64,000 bases of DNA, taken from positions 94,534 to 158,533 of the forward strand of contig JAQGDQ010000513.1 of assembly GCA_030141605.1 (NCBI GenBank), in the 5' to 3' direction. Position 1 is the first letter of the stretch, and each line of letters opens with the position of its first letter. The position numbers were made by a program, and so were the translations under genes. The notes under the pieces are model-generated. The model was not told the origin of the DNA and did not search any database. It saw only the letters and a list, made by a program, of their open reading frames with translations. This DNA is from Tubiluchus corallicola. Lineage: Eukaryota > Priapulida > Priapulimorpha > Priapulimorphida > Tubiluchidae. Below, one piece after another: positions 1-11,745 of the stretch.

Positions 1-469
1 TCTGATAATTATGTTTGCGTAAAACTGAACTCCATAACCAATAAGTCGACAAACTGATAAAATACTGTACATGTGATTTTATTTTTTAAAAATGTCCGTG
101 AATGTGAATTAACCCAGTACCACTTGAGAAAAACTGTAGCAACTGCATTGGCTTTTTTAAGGAAATATTTGGAATGCTGATTATCGTATTTAACTTTCTC
201 ATTATTGTTAAGCTCATTTTTGCTGTTAAAGATGTCCGTTAACTTAATAAATGTGCATCTCATCAATACATCTAACATCTTTTATATAAAAGTTAGTCTG
301 GATGTTTATAGTCATAGTTTTTGTGATTTTTGCTAGTTCATATCAAGTAATTCAAACGGTGACAGTACTAACCATCATAGTTCATTATGATAGCAACATT
401 ACCGTTTTAGCAAAAGATGCCTTCAGGTCTCAAACACTTCAACTTACTTATGCATTTAATTAATTACGT
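1..469. other. unassigned AT-rich sequence
   Basis: No gene, RNA or repeat recognised. The short open frame on the - strand has no recognisable domain and biased AT-rich codons. Confidence 0.4.
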
Positions 470-640
470 ATTCGCCCCCGTTCCTCGCGGTGGGCCCGAT
501 TCGAAAAATAAGCCCCCAATGAGACGACACTAGATCGAGACCTTTCGTTTGATGTATAGATCGCCACAAATGGTGCCGTCGTCGAAGCTGTAGCCTCGAA
601 TCTTATATATATATAAATATATAACATACCAAGAATATTA
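470..640 (-). repeat. family D repeat, partial copy 1
   Basis: This GC-richer segment is the reverse complement of the starts of the copies near 37.4 kb and 46.4 kb. Shared pieces include AAGATTCGAGGCTACAGC, CGAAAGGTCTCGATCTAGTG and the run TTTTTCGAAT before GGGCC. The similarity continues through the neighbouring (TA)n tract into ATTAATATTCTTGGTATG, so the (TA)n belongs to the repeat. Only about the first 130 bp of the GC-rich body is present here. The class is unknown. Confidence 0.7.
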
Positions 641-1644
641 ATATAATAGATAATACTGTAGGCTAACTTAGTCTAATTTTCGTAGTGTTTTTTATCTACC
701 TCTTGCATACAAACTAATTTTATTTTTGCGGCTTTTACGTGATTTTCTTGTCAAACAAATGGTCTTGAATGCACACATGTTGGTGATTCTAGTTTATTTT
801 TTTGGTATTTAGTCATGAAATGCGGGTAATTAATTAATTATTAAATTTTTAATTTTGGTCGAGATTATTTTATTAGTGATGGCACAATCTCACATTTAAT
901 TAAATTTTGATATCAAACTTGAAAGGCAGGAAATATGAAAAAGTTCGAATAGACCCTGTAATTTGGATTTCAATCAGGGACCTACTCACATTGCAGATGT
1001 GTTAGATTACTAGGCCACTGCGTCTAGTATTCCCTAGTGGATTACTTAGTCGATTTGTAAGGGATTGGGTGAAAGGAGTTAATGTTATCATGCTAAAGGA
1101 ACACAGAACCATTGCGAGTTATATAACAGGGATACATTTCAACAAAGTTAAACATGTTGCGCACACTGCATAGCAGCTGATGTAGGCTGACCTAAGTTCA
1201 ACTGACTGCCATACAAAAATAATTATTTATTAATTTTTCCTCATCTTGGCAATGGTAACGAATAATTCTTACGTTTTTATAGACACATTTATTTTCTCCA
1301 ATAATGTCACAAATTTCTATCTTACAAAAAACTACTCTATTTTAAAAGAGAAGGGGTGAGGAAAGACCATAGGTCATCTAGCCCTCTCACCCCTTATATA
1401 TTAATATTGTAATAGTGGAAAAAAATTGATGACACTGGATGAAATTATTGTTAATTACTTAAATAAAATGACCAAAATAAAGCAATAATAAAAGGAAACA
1501 TATGAAACAAATATAACAATAGTAAAATAATAAACATGCCAGCCATTAGTAACTATAATATTACTAATGTATTGTATTACTAATATTATAATATAATAGT
1601 AATAGCTACTATAATTATTATTAATATTACCGGGTATTGTCTGT
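641..1644. other. unassigned sequence with one short hairpin
   Basis: AT-rich with no supported gene. Near 1351-1394 the arms AAGGGGTGAG and CTCACCCCTT form a perfect 10-bp stem. The arm resembles the end of the hAT-like element at 1645 (TAGGGGTGAGCAT), so it may be a collapsed relative of it. Confidence 0.4.
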
Positions 1645-1996
1645 TAGGGGTGAGCATTCTCTACCAGAAAGCGAATTCGAATCGAACCGAATTTGTGACT
1701 TTCGAATTCGAATTGAGATTGAACGATTTTCGAACAAGTTTTCGAATCACCAGTAAAAATTAGTCTTACAAAGATCATGTGTATCACTAGATTTTGTTCT
1801 GCAATAAAACGACTAGTAATTTGTTTAAAATTGTGCACAGAAATCACTACTAAATTACGCTAATTGCATGTTGTTTCAATCGTTTTAGTGATCAGGAACA
1901 TATGTGATTGAAGTGCTGAATTATTCGAATCTATAGTTTTGGATTCGAATCGAGTTCGAACTGTAAAAACTCGTTCGAGTTCGATGCTCACCCCTA
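1645..1996. mobile_element. family E: hAT-like MITE with target-site duplication
   Basis: The 352-bp element begins TAGGGGTGAGCAT and ends with its reverse complement ATGCTCACCCCTA. It is flanked by TTGTCTGT (1637-1644) and TTATCTGT (1997-2004), an 8-bp duplication with one mismatch, which is the hAT target length. The sub-terminal regions are rich in repeated TTCGAATTCGAA-type motifs. There is no transposase reading frame, so it is non-autonomous. A second, truncated copy lies near 29,990. Confidence 0.8.
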
Positions 1997-2048
1997 TTAT
2001 CTGTAAGGTGAGTCTTGGTGACAATAATAATTACGATAAAATCCTATT

Positions 2049-2253
2049 GAACAAACCTAGCAAAGTGTCGCTGTGGGCGTTATCGGTACAAGCTAAAAGG
2101 CGGCGCGCTATCTGTTCAAGAACTGCAAGAAGCTGATTTGATAAAGAAGGACATGGCTGAGGTGTGTGCGAGTTCTGAAACTGAGAAGGAACCAAATTTT
2201 AACCCAGAAGAAGACTACAAAATGTCAGAAGAAGGAACCATAAGCTCAAGTAG
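2049..2253 (+). other. possible orphan coding exon (weak)
   Basis: One frame is open from about 2049 to a TGA at about 2256. It encodes a hydrophilic, acidic stretch of roughly 68 residues including KLKGGALSVQELQEADLIKK and EEDYKMSEEGTISS. A donor-like CAA|GTAGGT falls near its end. The upstream acceptor is poor and no family is recognised. It could equally be an old transposon fragment, or chance. Confidence 0.2.
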
Positions 2254-2256
2254 GTG

Positions 2257-4260
2257 ATCTAATATCCGTAATCCTATTTGCTTTGTTATTAAGGAATTTG
2301 GAATTAGGGTGAGTGTATACAAAATTTCCCTGCGGTAATTTTAAAATTAAATAAGATATAAAGTCTTAAAGAGTTAATTTGTGAGCTAAAAAATTGCAAA
2401 TGTTAAAAGCATGTGATTGTTGCTTTTTGCCCCGGGAACGTAACTATTTAAGCGCAGCGCAAATATAAATTTTTTGGACGTAACACGTTGATGCTGATGT
2501 AGCAGAACTAGTACTAGTACTAGTAGTAGTAGGGTAGCTGAACGAAAATTGTAGAGCGCGCCACCATAGCTGCAAGCGTGTTCATTTGATTGATTAAATG
2601 AGTTAATTAAAAAAAAACAGATTTAAAATAATTAGTTTGTTTTGAAATGGCGGTCAGTTAAATTTCAAAAAAACGCTCAAGTTTTGGGAGTAAGAAAAAA
2701 TGACTAAGTCCGGTTTGAGCAAAAAGTTAAAAATTGTACTTTTAGCATTCTATTATTTATAACTAAAAATTCCAAATACAGGTTTTAGTACGTTAGTGTT
2801 GTTAAATGGAGTGCATTGCACGAGAAATAATCATATCAAGTCATATGGCAACATAGTATTCGTTTTTCCAGCATCCAAAATTCATCCAAATGATGTTTTA
2901 CCTTAACAGGTGTGAAAATGGACCTTTTACGAAAGTGTGCTAACTTGTCAACTTTAGAGTGTTATAAAAGATGCCAATTCAGCTGGTAGTTAATTGTTAA
3001 TATGACTTTTGGTAGCTCAGTGTATATTTACTAGTAGTAGTAATACTATTGACGTGCATAGTATTAGTATAAATAACTCAAGAATTCAGGTGCTGCTCCA
3101 GATGTAATAATTATTTATAGTGTATTTAAGCAAGTGAGATTCATTTGAAATGAATTTATGCTGTCGACATATTCAGCGATGCTTTGTAGTGATTTGATTG
3201 AAATGCTATTTAGGTTCATTTTTGATATACATACTTGTTCAATAAGATGCACATTGCACATCCCTAGATATTTTTAAATTTCCATGATAAAATACATTCA
3301 AAATCTTGAATGAAATAATTACCCCATTTTGAGACTATAAAGGGCGTTCTACATTTTATTCATGTTAAAAATACCAAGTCTTGTGAGAGCTCTTTCATAT
3401 TTTAATAACATTTTCTTTAATTTCATATTTTTCTGAAGCAAATTAGCATCAGTAAGTTGGCATGATTCTGCCAGTGCTAACCTCCTGGGCATCATATTCC
3501 TCCGGTCATCATTTGTTTTTGTGTTTATGAATTTAAGATTGAAATGAATGTATTAAATCAAGGCCATTTTAAGGTTTAAGGTTTTTGGGTACTTCCTCTT
3601 ATAAATTTGCAATACTTTTTGCAACATGTAGTCAGTGTAACCGAATTGTGTGTAGTGTTGGTCTTGGATTGGGCTGGTAATTTGTTGAAAAGTTTTTTAG
3701 CCTTGAGAAAATCACCAAAAATGCATGAAAATGATTCCTGTGTGAGATGTATTCATGACTGAAATACATCAAATAAACACAAGGATAATGCAATAACCTG
3801 GGTCGTGATTCAAGTCGTAAACCTGTATACTGTATTCGCGCAATCAGCAGGAAACTGTTCATTTTAGTGAGATGGTTACTTTGTTGAGTGATTATAGTTG
3901 ACCACCAACGTGTTAGAACAATGTTGAAAACACTGCAATAGTGTCAACTGTCATCAATCGGAAAATGTAATATATTTCTGCTCCGGTGTGCTATGTATCC
4001 TTGTACTACTGTACATATAGATGAATGTGTGATATAGCGTATGATTTCAGATGACAACAGGTCATAGGTCACTGTTGTCACTTCTAAACATTTGTACACT
4101 CATTTTTATCTTAGACAGAATTTATGCTACATTGGCAGGCTTATTTTGATAGCCCCATTGACCTCAGCAAGCACTACAGCAGTTCAGAGGTTATTTGAGG
4201 TCCAGTCTTTAGGCTAACAAATGTAATACCCTTTCTTCTGCATGACGGATACACGTGAGT
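2257..4260. other. unassigned sequence
   Basis: About 2 kb of AT-rich DNA. It contains a short CTAGTA/CTAGTACTAG run near 2507-2530 but no gene, RNA or repeat that I can support. Confidence 0.4.
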
Positions 4261-4903
4261 ATGCTTGCAAACGAAAGTCGTCCATAAGTCGGCATAGTTA
4301 AAATTACATTATGATGCTTCAACGTAGAATGCAGTCAAATGTCAATTTTTTGTTTTTTTATAAAAACAAATGCCAAATGACTTCAATATTCTACCACCAA
4401 ATTGTAAGAAAATAGTGAAAGAATGCTAAAAATCTAATTTTATAATGCCATACTCGCTTTTCTATCTAGAAACTAACTAGTACTACAATCAAGAAAACTA
4501 AAAACATATTTTCAACCTCCGTTAGTAGCTTATGGAAGCTGTCATTTTGCTTTGTTTTTTGTTGCCAAGCCCAGATCTTCATCAGGAAGAGCCATCTACT
4601 GGATTTAAACATAACGTCAATGTATTCTTGCAAAGTCCGTAGCAACTAACATTTGTGCGGTTGCTAAGTGTTTTGTAGAAACGCAACAAAAAACAATGGC
4701 CAACTTTAACAGTGATTTTCTCAAAGTTATGTTTTTCAGTGTGCAGCCTGCACCTAAACTTCAACGTGGATTGTCTCAGCTTAGAAATAAGATAGAGCGA
4801 TGAACTTGGTATTAAAATGATCCCCATGAAATGCAGATTCAGGGTACGTGAATAAGTAGAAAAGCTTAATTGCCGACTTATGTACGATGTTGCTATGCAA
4901 GCA
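4261..4903 (+). mobile_element. family G: DNA transposon relic with ~35-bp terminal inverted repeats, copy 1
   Basis: The left end (TGCTTGCA then about 10 bases then CGTCCATAAGTCGGCA) is mirrored at the right end (TGCCGACTTATG then TGCTATGCAAGCA). The interior near 4575-4860 is the reverse complement of 57.1-57.33 kb, with shared pieces such as GAGCCATCTACT, GTGATTTTCTCAA and AGATTCAG near ACGTGAATAA. The two open frames on the - strand here are shadows of this repeat. No transposase is present. The superfamily is not assigned. Confidence 0.7.
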
Positions 4904-5386
4904 CACACATAACAGTAAGGAACAGTGTGTCAAATAAGTATCAGAAACACGATGAAGAGTACACATCGTCAGTGAGCTTCAAAAGATATCCACCTTGTCA
5001 TCACTCAGAATGTCCACACTCTGTTTAAGAAAATAGAAAAAATATGTTTGGTTAGGGTAACATACAAAAAAATCAAATGGGTTAGTAGGTAGGTTTGCCA
5101 ATATTTGCTAACTAGTATTACTATATAATAGAAAACTATAATCAGTGCCAGTTAGCAAATATATATAGCCAGTATGCCTGATTACAGCTACATGCTAACG
5201 CCGTGCAACGAGCTTTTACCTTTCATGAAGAAATAGTGCAGGCTCTATATTATCTAAATTTAATTAAAGGAATTACTGGGAAAAAACTTAAAATTAAAAA
5301 AACAACACCCTTATACACCGTACTCGTAAAAATAACTTTATTATTTTCTACAATGCTGATTAAAATTATTTATTTCATTTTGTATA

Positions 5387-5475
5387 GGGGAAGGGAGTAA
5401 AAGACTGCATGGTTGTTCCCTTTCCCCACACGTTGGGGAAGGGAGTAAAAGACTGTATGCTCGTTCCCTTTCCCC
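5387..5475. repeat. two tandem hairpins, 48-bp period
   Basis: Two copies begin at 5387 and 5435. Each starts GGGGAAGGGAGTAAAAGACTG and ends TTCCCTTTCCCC, so each can fold into a stem of about 10 bp with one bulged base. No gene is linked to them. Confidence 0.7.
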
Positions 5476-5479
5476 ACAC

Positions 5480-7902
5480 TATTTAAATATTTACTTGTCA
5501 GCTGACTACAATCTGCATATTTTGTTTTGTGTGAAATAAAAGTGCTTATGTCCTATCTCAGTGTATTGTGAAAGGACTGCTGCTTGAAAGGTGTGTGTCA
5601 TATTCATTCGGTATGCAGTGTATATTTTGGATTTTTATGTATTTTCCCGAGACAGGCATTTGCGTACTCCTTACAGTTAATTTGAGCATTCTAGTGGCGT
5701 ACATACATCAATATTAGTTACATTGGCATTATGAACTTGGCACTCCGTGTTAGTAGCGTTATTGAATGTAAAATTTTAAAAATTTATGTGAGACAAAAAG
5801 GATGAACATCCTGAGGTGTTCATTATGTGGTTTATTGACGTTGTGACCATGAAGCATGACCAGAAGCCCTGCATCCACATGTTTGCTGTTTCTTATTAAC
5901 ACGACTGATTGTTTGTATGGCATAGCTCGATGCTTTGCTTGGGATCCGCCATATGGCTTCTAGTATAGTTTGTACACATATGCAATTCCCCACATCCCTA
6001 AGCAATGTTGAAAAGAAACTCATTCTTTGGAAAAAGATTGGCTAACCCGTAGGCTTGTGCCCAGAAATACCATGATATATAAACAGTCGTTGCTAAGTGA
6101 GCGCTTGTTAGAGCTTAGAATCAGCAGGACTGCAGAGTATCTGAAATGCCTGCTGAAGAGTGAAAATATATTGTGCTTAGAAAAATACTGCTCCAAAAAC
6201 ATTAATTAACCTAAAACTATTTTCATTGGATAATCACATCTACTTCTGCGCTAACAGGGTTCGTTTTTATTTCTATACTTTTTACATTTCAGTCGTCTTT
6301 TGTGGATTTCTTGGCTGTACAATTCATTGATTTTTCGCTGGTGAAATTCTCAATTTTAAGAGAGTGCTGTGTCACCTGTATTCGGATTTGCCTCAATTGA
6401 CTTTATGAATTGTGTTTTCTTTGCTCCTTGCACGTAAAAGAAAAGATATCCAGTTTTTAATATCCATTCGTAATGATCTGTGACTTGTGATGTGAAACGC
6501 AAATATATATTCTTCAAATGATCTACGTAACAATTACTTAATTTTTGAATTTTGTTAGTTTTTTTAGTCAATTTTGCACTTTTCTAGTTTACTGTACACG
6601 CTTAGATGCTAACAATGCCTGCTTTTCGAAAAACACACGTGCAAACAGGTCAGTATCAAAGTAGCAGTATCCGAGCTGCAAAACTGCAGGCAAAGGACAA
6701 GTCATGATGCACTTGAAATTTAAAATTTTTAATTCAAAAGACACTTTGTTTAATGTCAATTCGGTCTGCAACGTCATCCGTTAAGCACATTGAAGATTCC
6801 CGTCGTTGGCAAATTATGCCCGAAGGTGATGTCGTATCGAAATTTCCTGTGGTGACGTCATCACAAGCTGTGCACGTGCCCATGAGTCGAATTACAATTG
6901 AAATAACTATAAACTTGTCAAAGCATCAAAGCAGCACACACTAGTTACATTTAGCAACATTACATCTGAAGTCATCAAGTCATCAGGAGGAACCTGACCA
7001 GGATTCATGTCCAGCCATTTCTCCTCCTCTTTAATGGTTTAAAGTGGCCTAGCTTTCAAAAAAAGTAGATGACATTTTGCCTACTGTTCTAATATGGAAA
7101 ATGTATATTTTACACTAAAGCCAAGACCGTAAGTAATAGAGAAGGATATTTTTTACAGTTGGTTACCTTGAGTTCTTCTTGCAGTTTTTAATATTAAAAA
7201 ATTAGTTATTAGTTATTGACCAATCAGCATTTGATCAATTGCTCATTGTTTTTATTATAAATGTGTTATGATTGTAATGTTTCTTGTCAAATAGAAATAT
7301 TGTTTAAACTAAAGAATAAGTTTGTAACTTTAATTTTGGGGGTATTTTTGTATATCTGGAATGTTGCATGCACTTTCGGTTTCCCAGACTTTCTTCGCTC
7401 TTTGCAGCTTGAGGCATGTAGCTGTTTGTTGGAATGTAGCATGCATCTTGTTTTCTGATCATAATTGCAACATGCTATGGTAAGGTTGCTGCTAACTACT
7501 AGGCATGTGAGTAATGCAACATGTCACAGTCAATTAACTAGGTTCCTTGAAAACCCATTTCCTTTCCAGATACTGAAAATTATTGTTTGTTTCCTTAGCA
7601 GGCTCTGTTTGTTGACATTCCCATCTAATTTTCTAGGGGCAGCTTAGAGTTTGGAGCATTACATAAACTAACAACGTTATTTGTCTTCTAGAAGTGCTAT
7701 AAGGTTTCGCGTTGGTTTTGTCAGGAAATGAACATGACTTCAATTAAAAACAGACCACAGGTTGCGACAATAGAGTGCATGTAATACTGGTTATTATATA
7801 TTATTATTATTATTGTATTTCACACCATTACATACAAATACAACTGATATATATTCATATACACAAAATATACCGAGGAAAAGTTAGTATAATTAGTGCA
7901 CG

Positions 7903-7904
<2 letters not shown>
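5480..7904. other. unassigned sequence
   Basis: About 2.4 kb with several 60-70 codon open frames on both strands. None has a recognisable domain, and overlapping sense/antisense frames at 6020-6209 argue for chance. The end (about 7800-7900, TTATTATTATT followed by GTATTTCACACC) could be a LINE tail in reverse orientation, but this is weak. Confidence 0.35.

Positions 7905-7947
<43 letters not shown>
7905..7947. repeat. (CA)n microsatellite
   Basis: An uninterrupted run of CA dinucleotides. It produces a meaningless cysteine/valine-rich open frame on the - strand. Confidence 0.97.
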
Positions 7948-7949
<2 letters not shown>

Positions 7950-8416
7950 AATAAACAATTTTTAAAAATGACGATGATCGTACATAAAATTTTGTCAGGT
8001 TTCACATATCCTTTGCAGATAATCTTCTAAGGGCACATTAAAATCATTAATAACTAGTTAACATTCACATTACCAAACCTCAATGATGAGCCTTATATAG
8101 AGAATAATTTAATCATAGGAATTGTAACATATCATTGACAGATTGATGAGATCCTATCAAAATTTTGCGTCTTCACTCATATCACCTGTACTTTGGTACA
8201 ATAGATTCCGAAAAGGGTTACAATAGATTCCGAAAACCCCATGAAAAGCCTAAAGTTTATTTGCCCACTTTTATTCTCACAAGAATATTTAAAACAGGAA
8301 ATTGCCTAAAACAGTTTTAATAGGTAACTAGTTTGTTTGCACCATGTCTAATTTCTCGAGAACATAACTAACCACCAATTTCCAACATGATGCCAAGTTT
8401 GAAATAAGTAAACCAA

Positions 8417-9672
8417 CATTTTCAGATTGTTGGATCAAACGATAACCTGACCATCTCATACCCCCATCTTAGATACCACCTGCATTTTCAGATTGTTGGA
8501 TCAAATGATAACCTGACCATCTCATACCCCCATCTTAGATACCACCTGCATTTTCAGATTGTTGGATCAAACGATAACCCGACCATCTCATACCCCCATC
8601 TTAGATATACCACCTGCATTTTCATATTGTTGGATCAAACGATAACTCGACCATCTCTTACCCCCATCTTAGATACCACCTGCATTTTCAGATTGTTGGA
8701 TCAAACGATCACCCGACCATCTCATACCCCCATCTTAGATACCACCTGCATTTTCAGATTGTTGGATCAAACGATAACTCGACCATCTCTTACCCCCATC
8801 TTAGATACCACCTGCATTTTCAGATTGTTGGATCAAACAATAACCCGACCATCTCATACCCCCATCTTAGATACCACCTGCATTTTCAGATTGTTGGATC
8901 AAACGATAACCCGACCATCTCATACCCCCATCTTAGATACCACCTGCATTTTCAGATTGTTGGATCAAACGATAACCCGACCATCTCATACCCCCATCTT
9001 AGATACCACCTGCATTTTCAGATTGTTGGATTAAACGATAACACGACCATCTCATACCCCCATCTTAGATACCACCTGCATTTTCAGATAGTTGGATCAA
9101 ACGATAACCTGACCATCTCATACCCCCATCTTAGATACCACCTGCATTTTCAGATAGTTGGATCAAACGATAACCTGACCATCTCATACCCCCATCTTAG
9201 ATACCACCAGCATTTTCAGATAGTTGGATCAAACGATAACCCAACCATCTCATACCCCCATCTTAGATACCACCTGCATTTTCAGATTGTTGGATCAAAT
9301 GATAACCTGACCATCTCATACCCCCATCTTAGATACCACCTGCATTTTCAGATTGTTGGATCAAACGATAACCCGGCCATCTCATACCACCATCTTAGAT
9401 ACCACCTGCATTTTCAGATAGTTGGATCAAACGATAACCTGACCATCTCATACCCCCATCTTAGATACCACCTGCATTTTCAGATAGTTGGATCAAACGA
9501 TAACCTGACCATCTCATACCCCCATCTTAGATACCACCTGCTTTTTCAGATAGTTGGATCAAACGATAATCCGACCATCTCATACCCCCATCTTAGATAC
9601 CACCTGCATTTTCAGACTGTTGGATCAAACGATAACCCGACCATCTCATACCCCCATCTTAGATACCACCTT
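8417..9672. repeat. minisatellite, 66-bp unit, ~19 copies
   Basis: The unit carries TTCAGATTGTTGGATCAAAC, then GATAACCCGACCATCTCATA, then CCCCCATCTTAGATACCACC, repeated every 66 bp from about 8421. Copies differ by a few substitutions (CGATAAC/TGATAAC, ATTGTTGG/ATAGTTGG). Because 66 is a multiple of three, one frame stays open over several units (8627-9034). There is no start context, splice signal or flanking coding sequence, so this is not treated as a gene. Confidence 0.95.
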
Positions 9673-9900
9673 ATAAATACTTCCTAGTTCACCAGGCAAT
9701 AGATTTGAATTCTGATTTTATGACAAATTTAAAAAGAAATTCTTGTTTTTGAGATATCTATTTCTAGGTATTGCTATATGATCAGTTCTTTACAGAATCA
9801 CATAGTAAGTTAGTAACATTATCAGAAAGGAATGAAAATGCTACCGTGCATTAAACCGGAGGACTAAAAACTGTGGAAGAACATGTACAGTTTTGCTGTC

Positions 9901-10507
9901 TTTAAACCAAAACCTATGCAATCTTAAACTGTATGTCAAAACAATCTACTCTTTAAAATACTGTTTTTGCAAAAATGATTTACATGAAAGAATTGTTACC
10001 ACACAAACACAATTTCACGTTCACTCCAGTACTTTTTGCTGTTACATGCATTTTGCCATTCGTTAGTTAGACAGGTATTAGTGCCTGCATTTCGAAAACG
10101 CATTGCACAAAAATAGGTGATGTACCTCTCACTTCATATGTGTTAGCATGTGATGAACTACACACGTTGGACAGCTCATGCGTGAGCACAGCGGTAAATT
10201 TGAAATTTGAAATTTTATCTTTAAACTTACAGAGTTTTAGTACAACACACTGAATATCTTACAGTTGTGCTGTACTTCAATTTTCGCTTTCGCAAGCACG
10301 TGTAACACGCTCGTAGAATATTTTTGCTGTTGAAAATTATGGTAGTTTGTGATGTCATCAATAGTTGACCTCGCCCACTCTTAATTAAGTTTTTAATCTA
10401 TTATTTATTTATCAGAAACACTTTTGCAGTATTAACTGTGTTAAAATGTATACTTTTTACCGGATTTGAAAATGACTATGTGAAAAATCATCCTGTCTTC
10501 CTTTAAA
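9901..10507 (+). mobile_element. family A MITE-like element, copy 1
   Basis: A roughly 0.6-kb element runs from TTTAAACCAAAACC to ATCATCCTGTCTTCCTTTAAA-type sequence. Shared internal blocks include CACACAAACACAATTT, TGCTGTTACATGCATTTTG, TTTTAGTACAACACACTGAA and TGATGTCATCAATAGTTG. Other copies lie at 16.6, 17.1, 21.97, 26.0, 28.95, 34.98 and 39.87 kb, in both orientations. Good copies start TTAAAGGAAAAC and end with the complement of TTAAAGGAAGAC, so ends are short inverted repeats at TTAA. There is no coding capacity. Confidence 0.8.
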
Positions 10508-11089
10508 CACAGATTATCAAAACATATAACTTATTTTACATTTGCAGAACTTGATTTATGGCTCAGATTTCACGTTCCATTCAAACTGCTTGTTCAAGTT
10601 ATCAACATTTTACTTGGAAAAACTTTTGCCAATGTTCCGCTCGTCCGTATTGTGCTGCTTTATGAATTCACTACGCTTTGCATGTTTTTATAATGAAACT
10701 GGCTCATCCTCTCTCCAACAACTCACCCATTATGTGCAGCGTAGATAAGAGTTCGATTGTGTGGCTCTCAGTTTACACAATACCGCTGAATGAAATTAAG
10801 TAGATTGAATCGCCTGTAAGCTTGCATAATAGATGATGAGCTGGGTAGTGCTAGTCTGCAGAGATTAATACAAACCATTAATCACCATCGGGAGACTTCA
10901 AAGGCGTTGAATTGAAGTCAAATTTTAATTAAAAAGAAACAATATAATGAGCCACCATAATTATTAATTATTAATATGAAGTTGCAAAAAAGGTTTCAGG
11001 GATCTTTGAACATGGTGCCAGATCTTTCCCTCAGAAAGCATCTAACAGGATCTTTTCTCCCGGCTGTAGTTAGTTTAATATATATATAT
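10508..11089. other. unassigned sequence
   Basis: No gene recognised. The 68-codon open frame at 10,542 has no identifiable domain. Confidence 0.4.
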
Positions 11090-11745
11090 ACATGGAATTG
11101 GACACTAGGAGACTAAACATGGAATTTGACCCTGGGAGATCAAACATGGAATTATGTCCTAGGAGACTCAAACGTGGAATTAGACTTTAGGAAACTCAAA
11201 CATAGAGTTTGACCCTCTGAAACTCAAACATGGAATTTGACTCTAGGAGACTCAAACATGAAATTGGACTCTAGGAGACTCAAACATGAAATTGGACTCT
11301 AGGAGACTCAAACATGAAATTGGACTCTAGGAGACTCAAACATGGAATTTGACCCTAGGAGACTCAAACGCGGAATTTGACTCTAGGAGACTCAAACATG
11401 GAATTTGACTCTAGGAGACTCAAACATGAAATTGGATTCTAGGAGACTCAAACATGGAATTGAACCCTATGAGACTCAGAGATGGAATTTGGCCCTAGGA
11501 GACTCAAACATTGAATTGGTCCGTAGGAGACTCAAACATGGAATCGGACCCTAGGAGACTCAAACATAGAATTTGACCCTAGGAGACTCAGACATGGAAT
11601 TGGGCCCTAGGAGACTCAGAGATGGAATCAGACCCTAGGAGACTCAGACAAGGAATTTGACCCTAGGAGACTCAGACATGGAATTTGACCCTCGGAGACT
11701 CAAACATGGAAATGGACCCTAGGAGACTCAAACGTGGATATCGAC
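11090..11745. repeat. minisatellite, 28-bp unit, ~23 copies
   Basis: The unit is approximately AGGAGACTCAAACATGGAAT followed by TTGACCCT, with a measured spacing of 28 bp between successive CTCAAACATG. Variants (TTGGACTCT, TTTGACCCT, CAGACATGG) are scattered along the array. No open frame of note. Confidence 0.95.

Noticed and set aside
6020-6209. Two fully overlapping ~60-codon frames on opposite strands
   Set aside because: Short, AT-rich, no domain; expected by chance.
8627-9034. 135-codon open frame made of a 22-residue repeat
   Set aside because: It is the 66-bp minisatellite read in frame. Substitutions are not biased to third positions, and there is no start context or splice signal.
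8417-11745. Regular repeats resembling a CRISPR array
   Set aside because: Units are contiguous with no unique spacers, there are no cas genes, and the context is eukaryotic.
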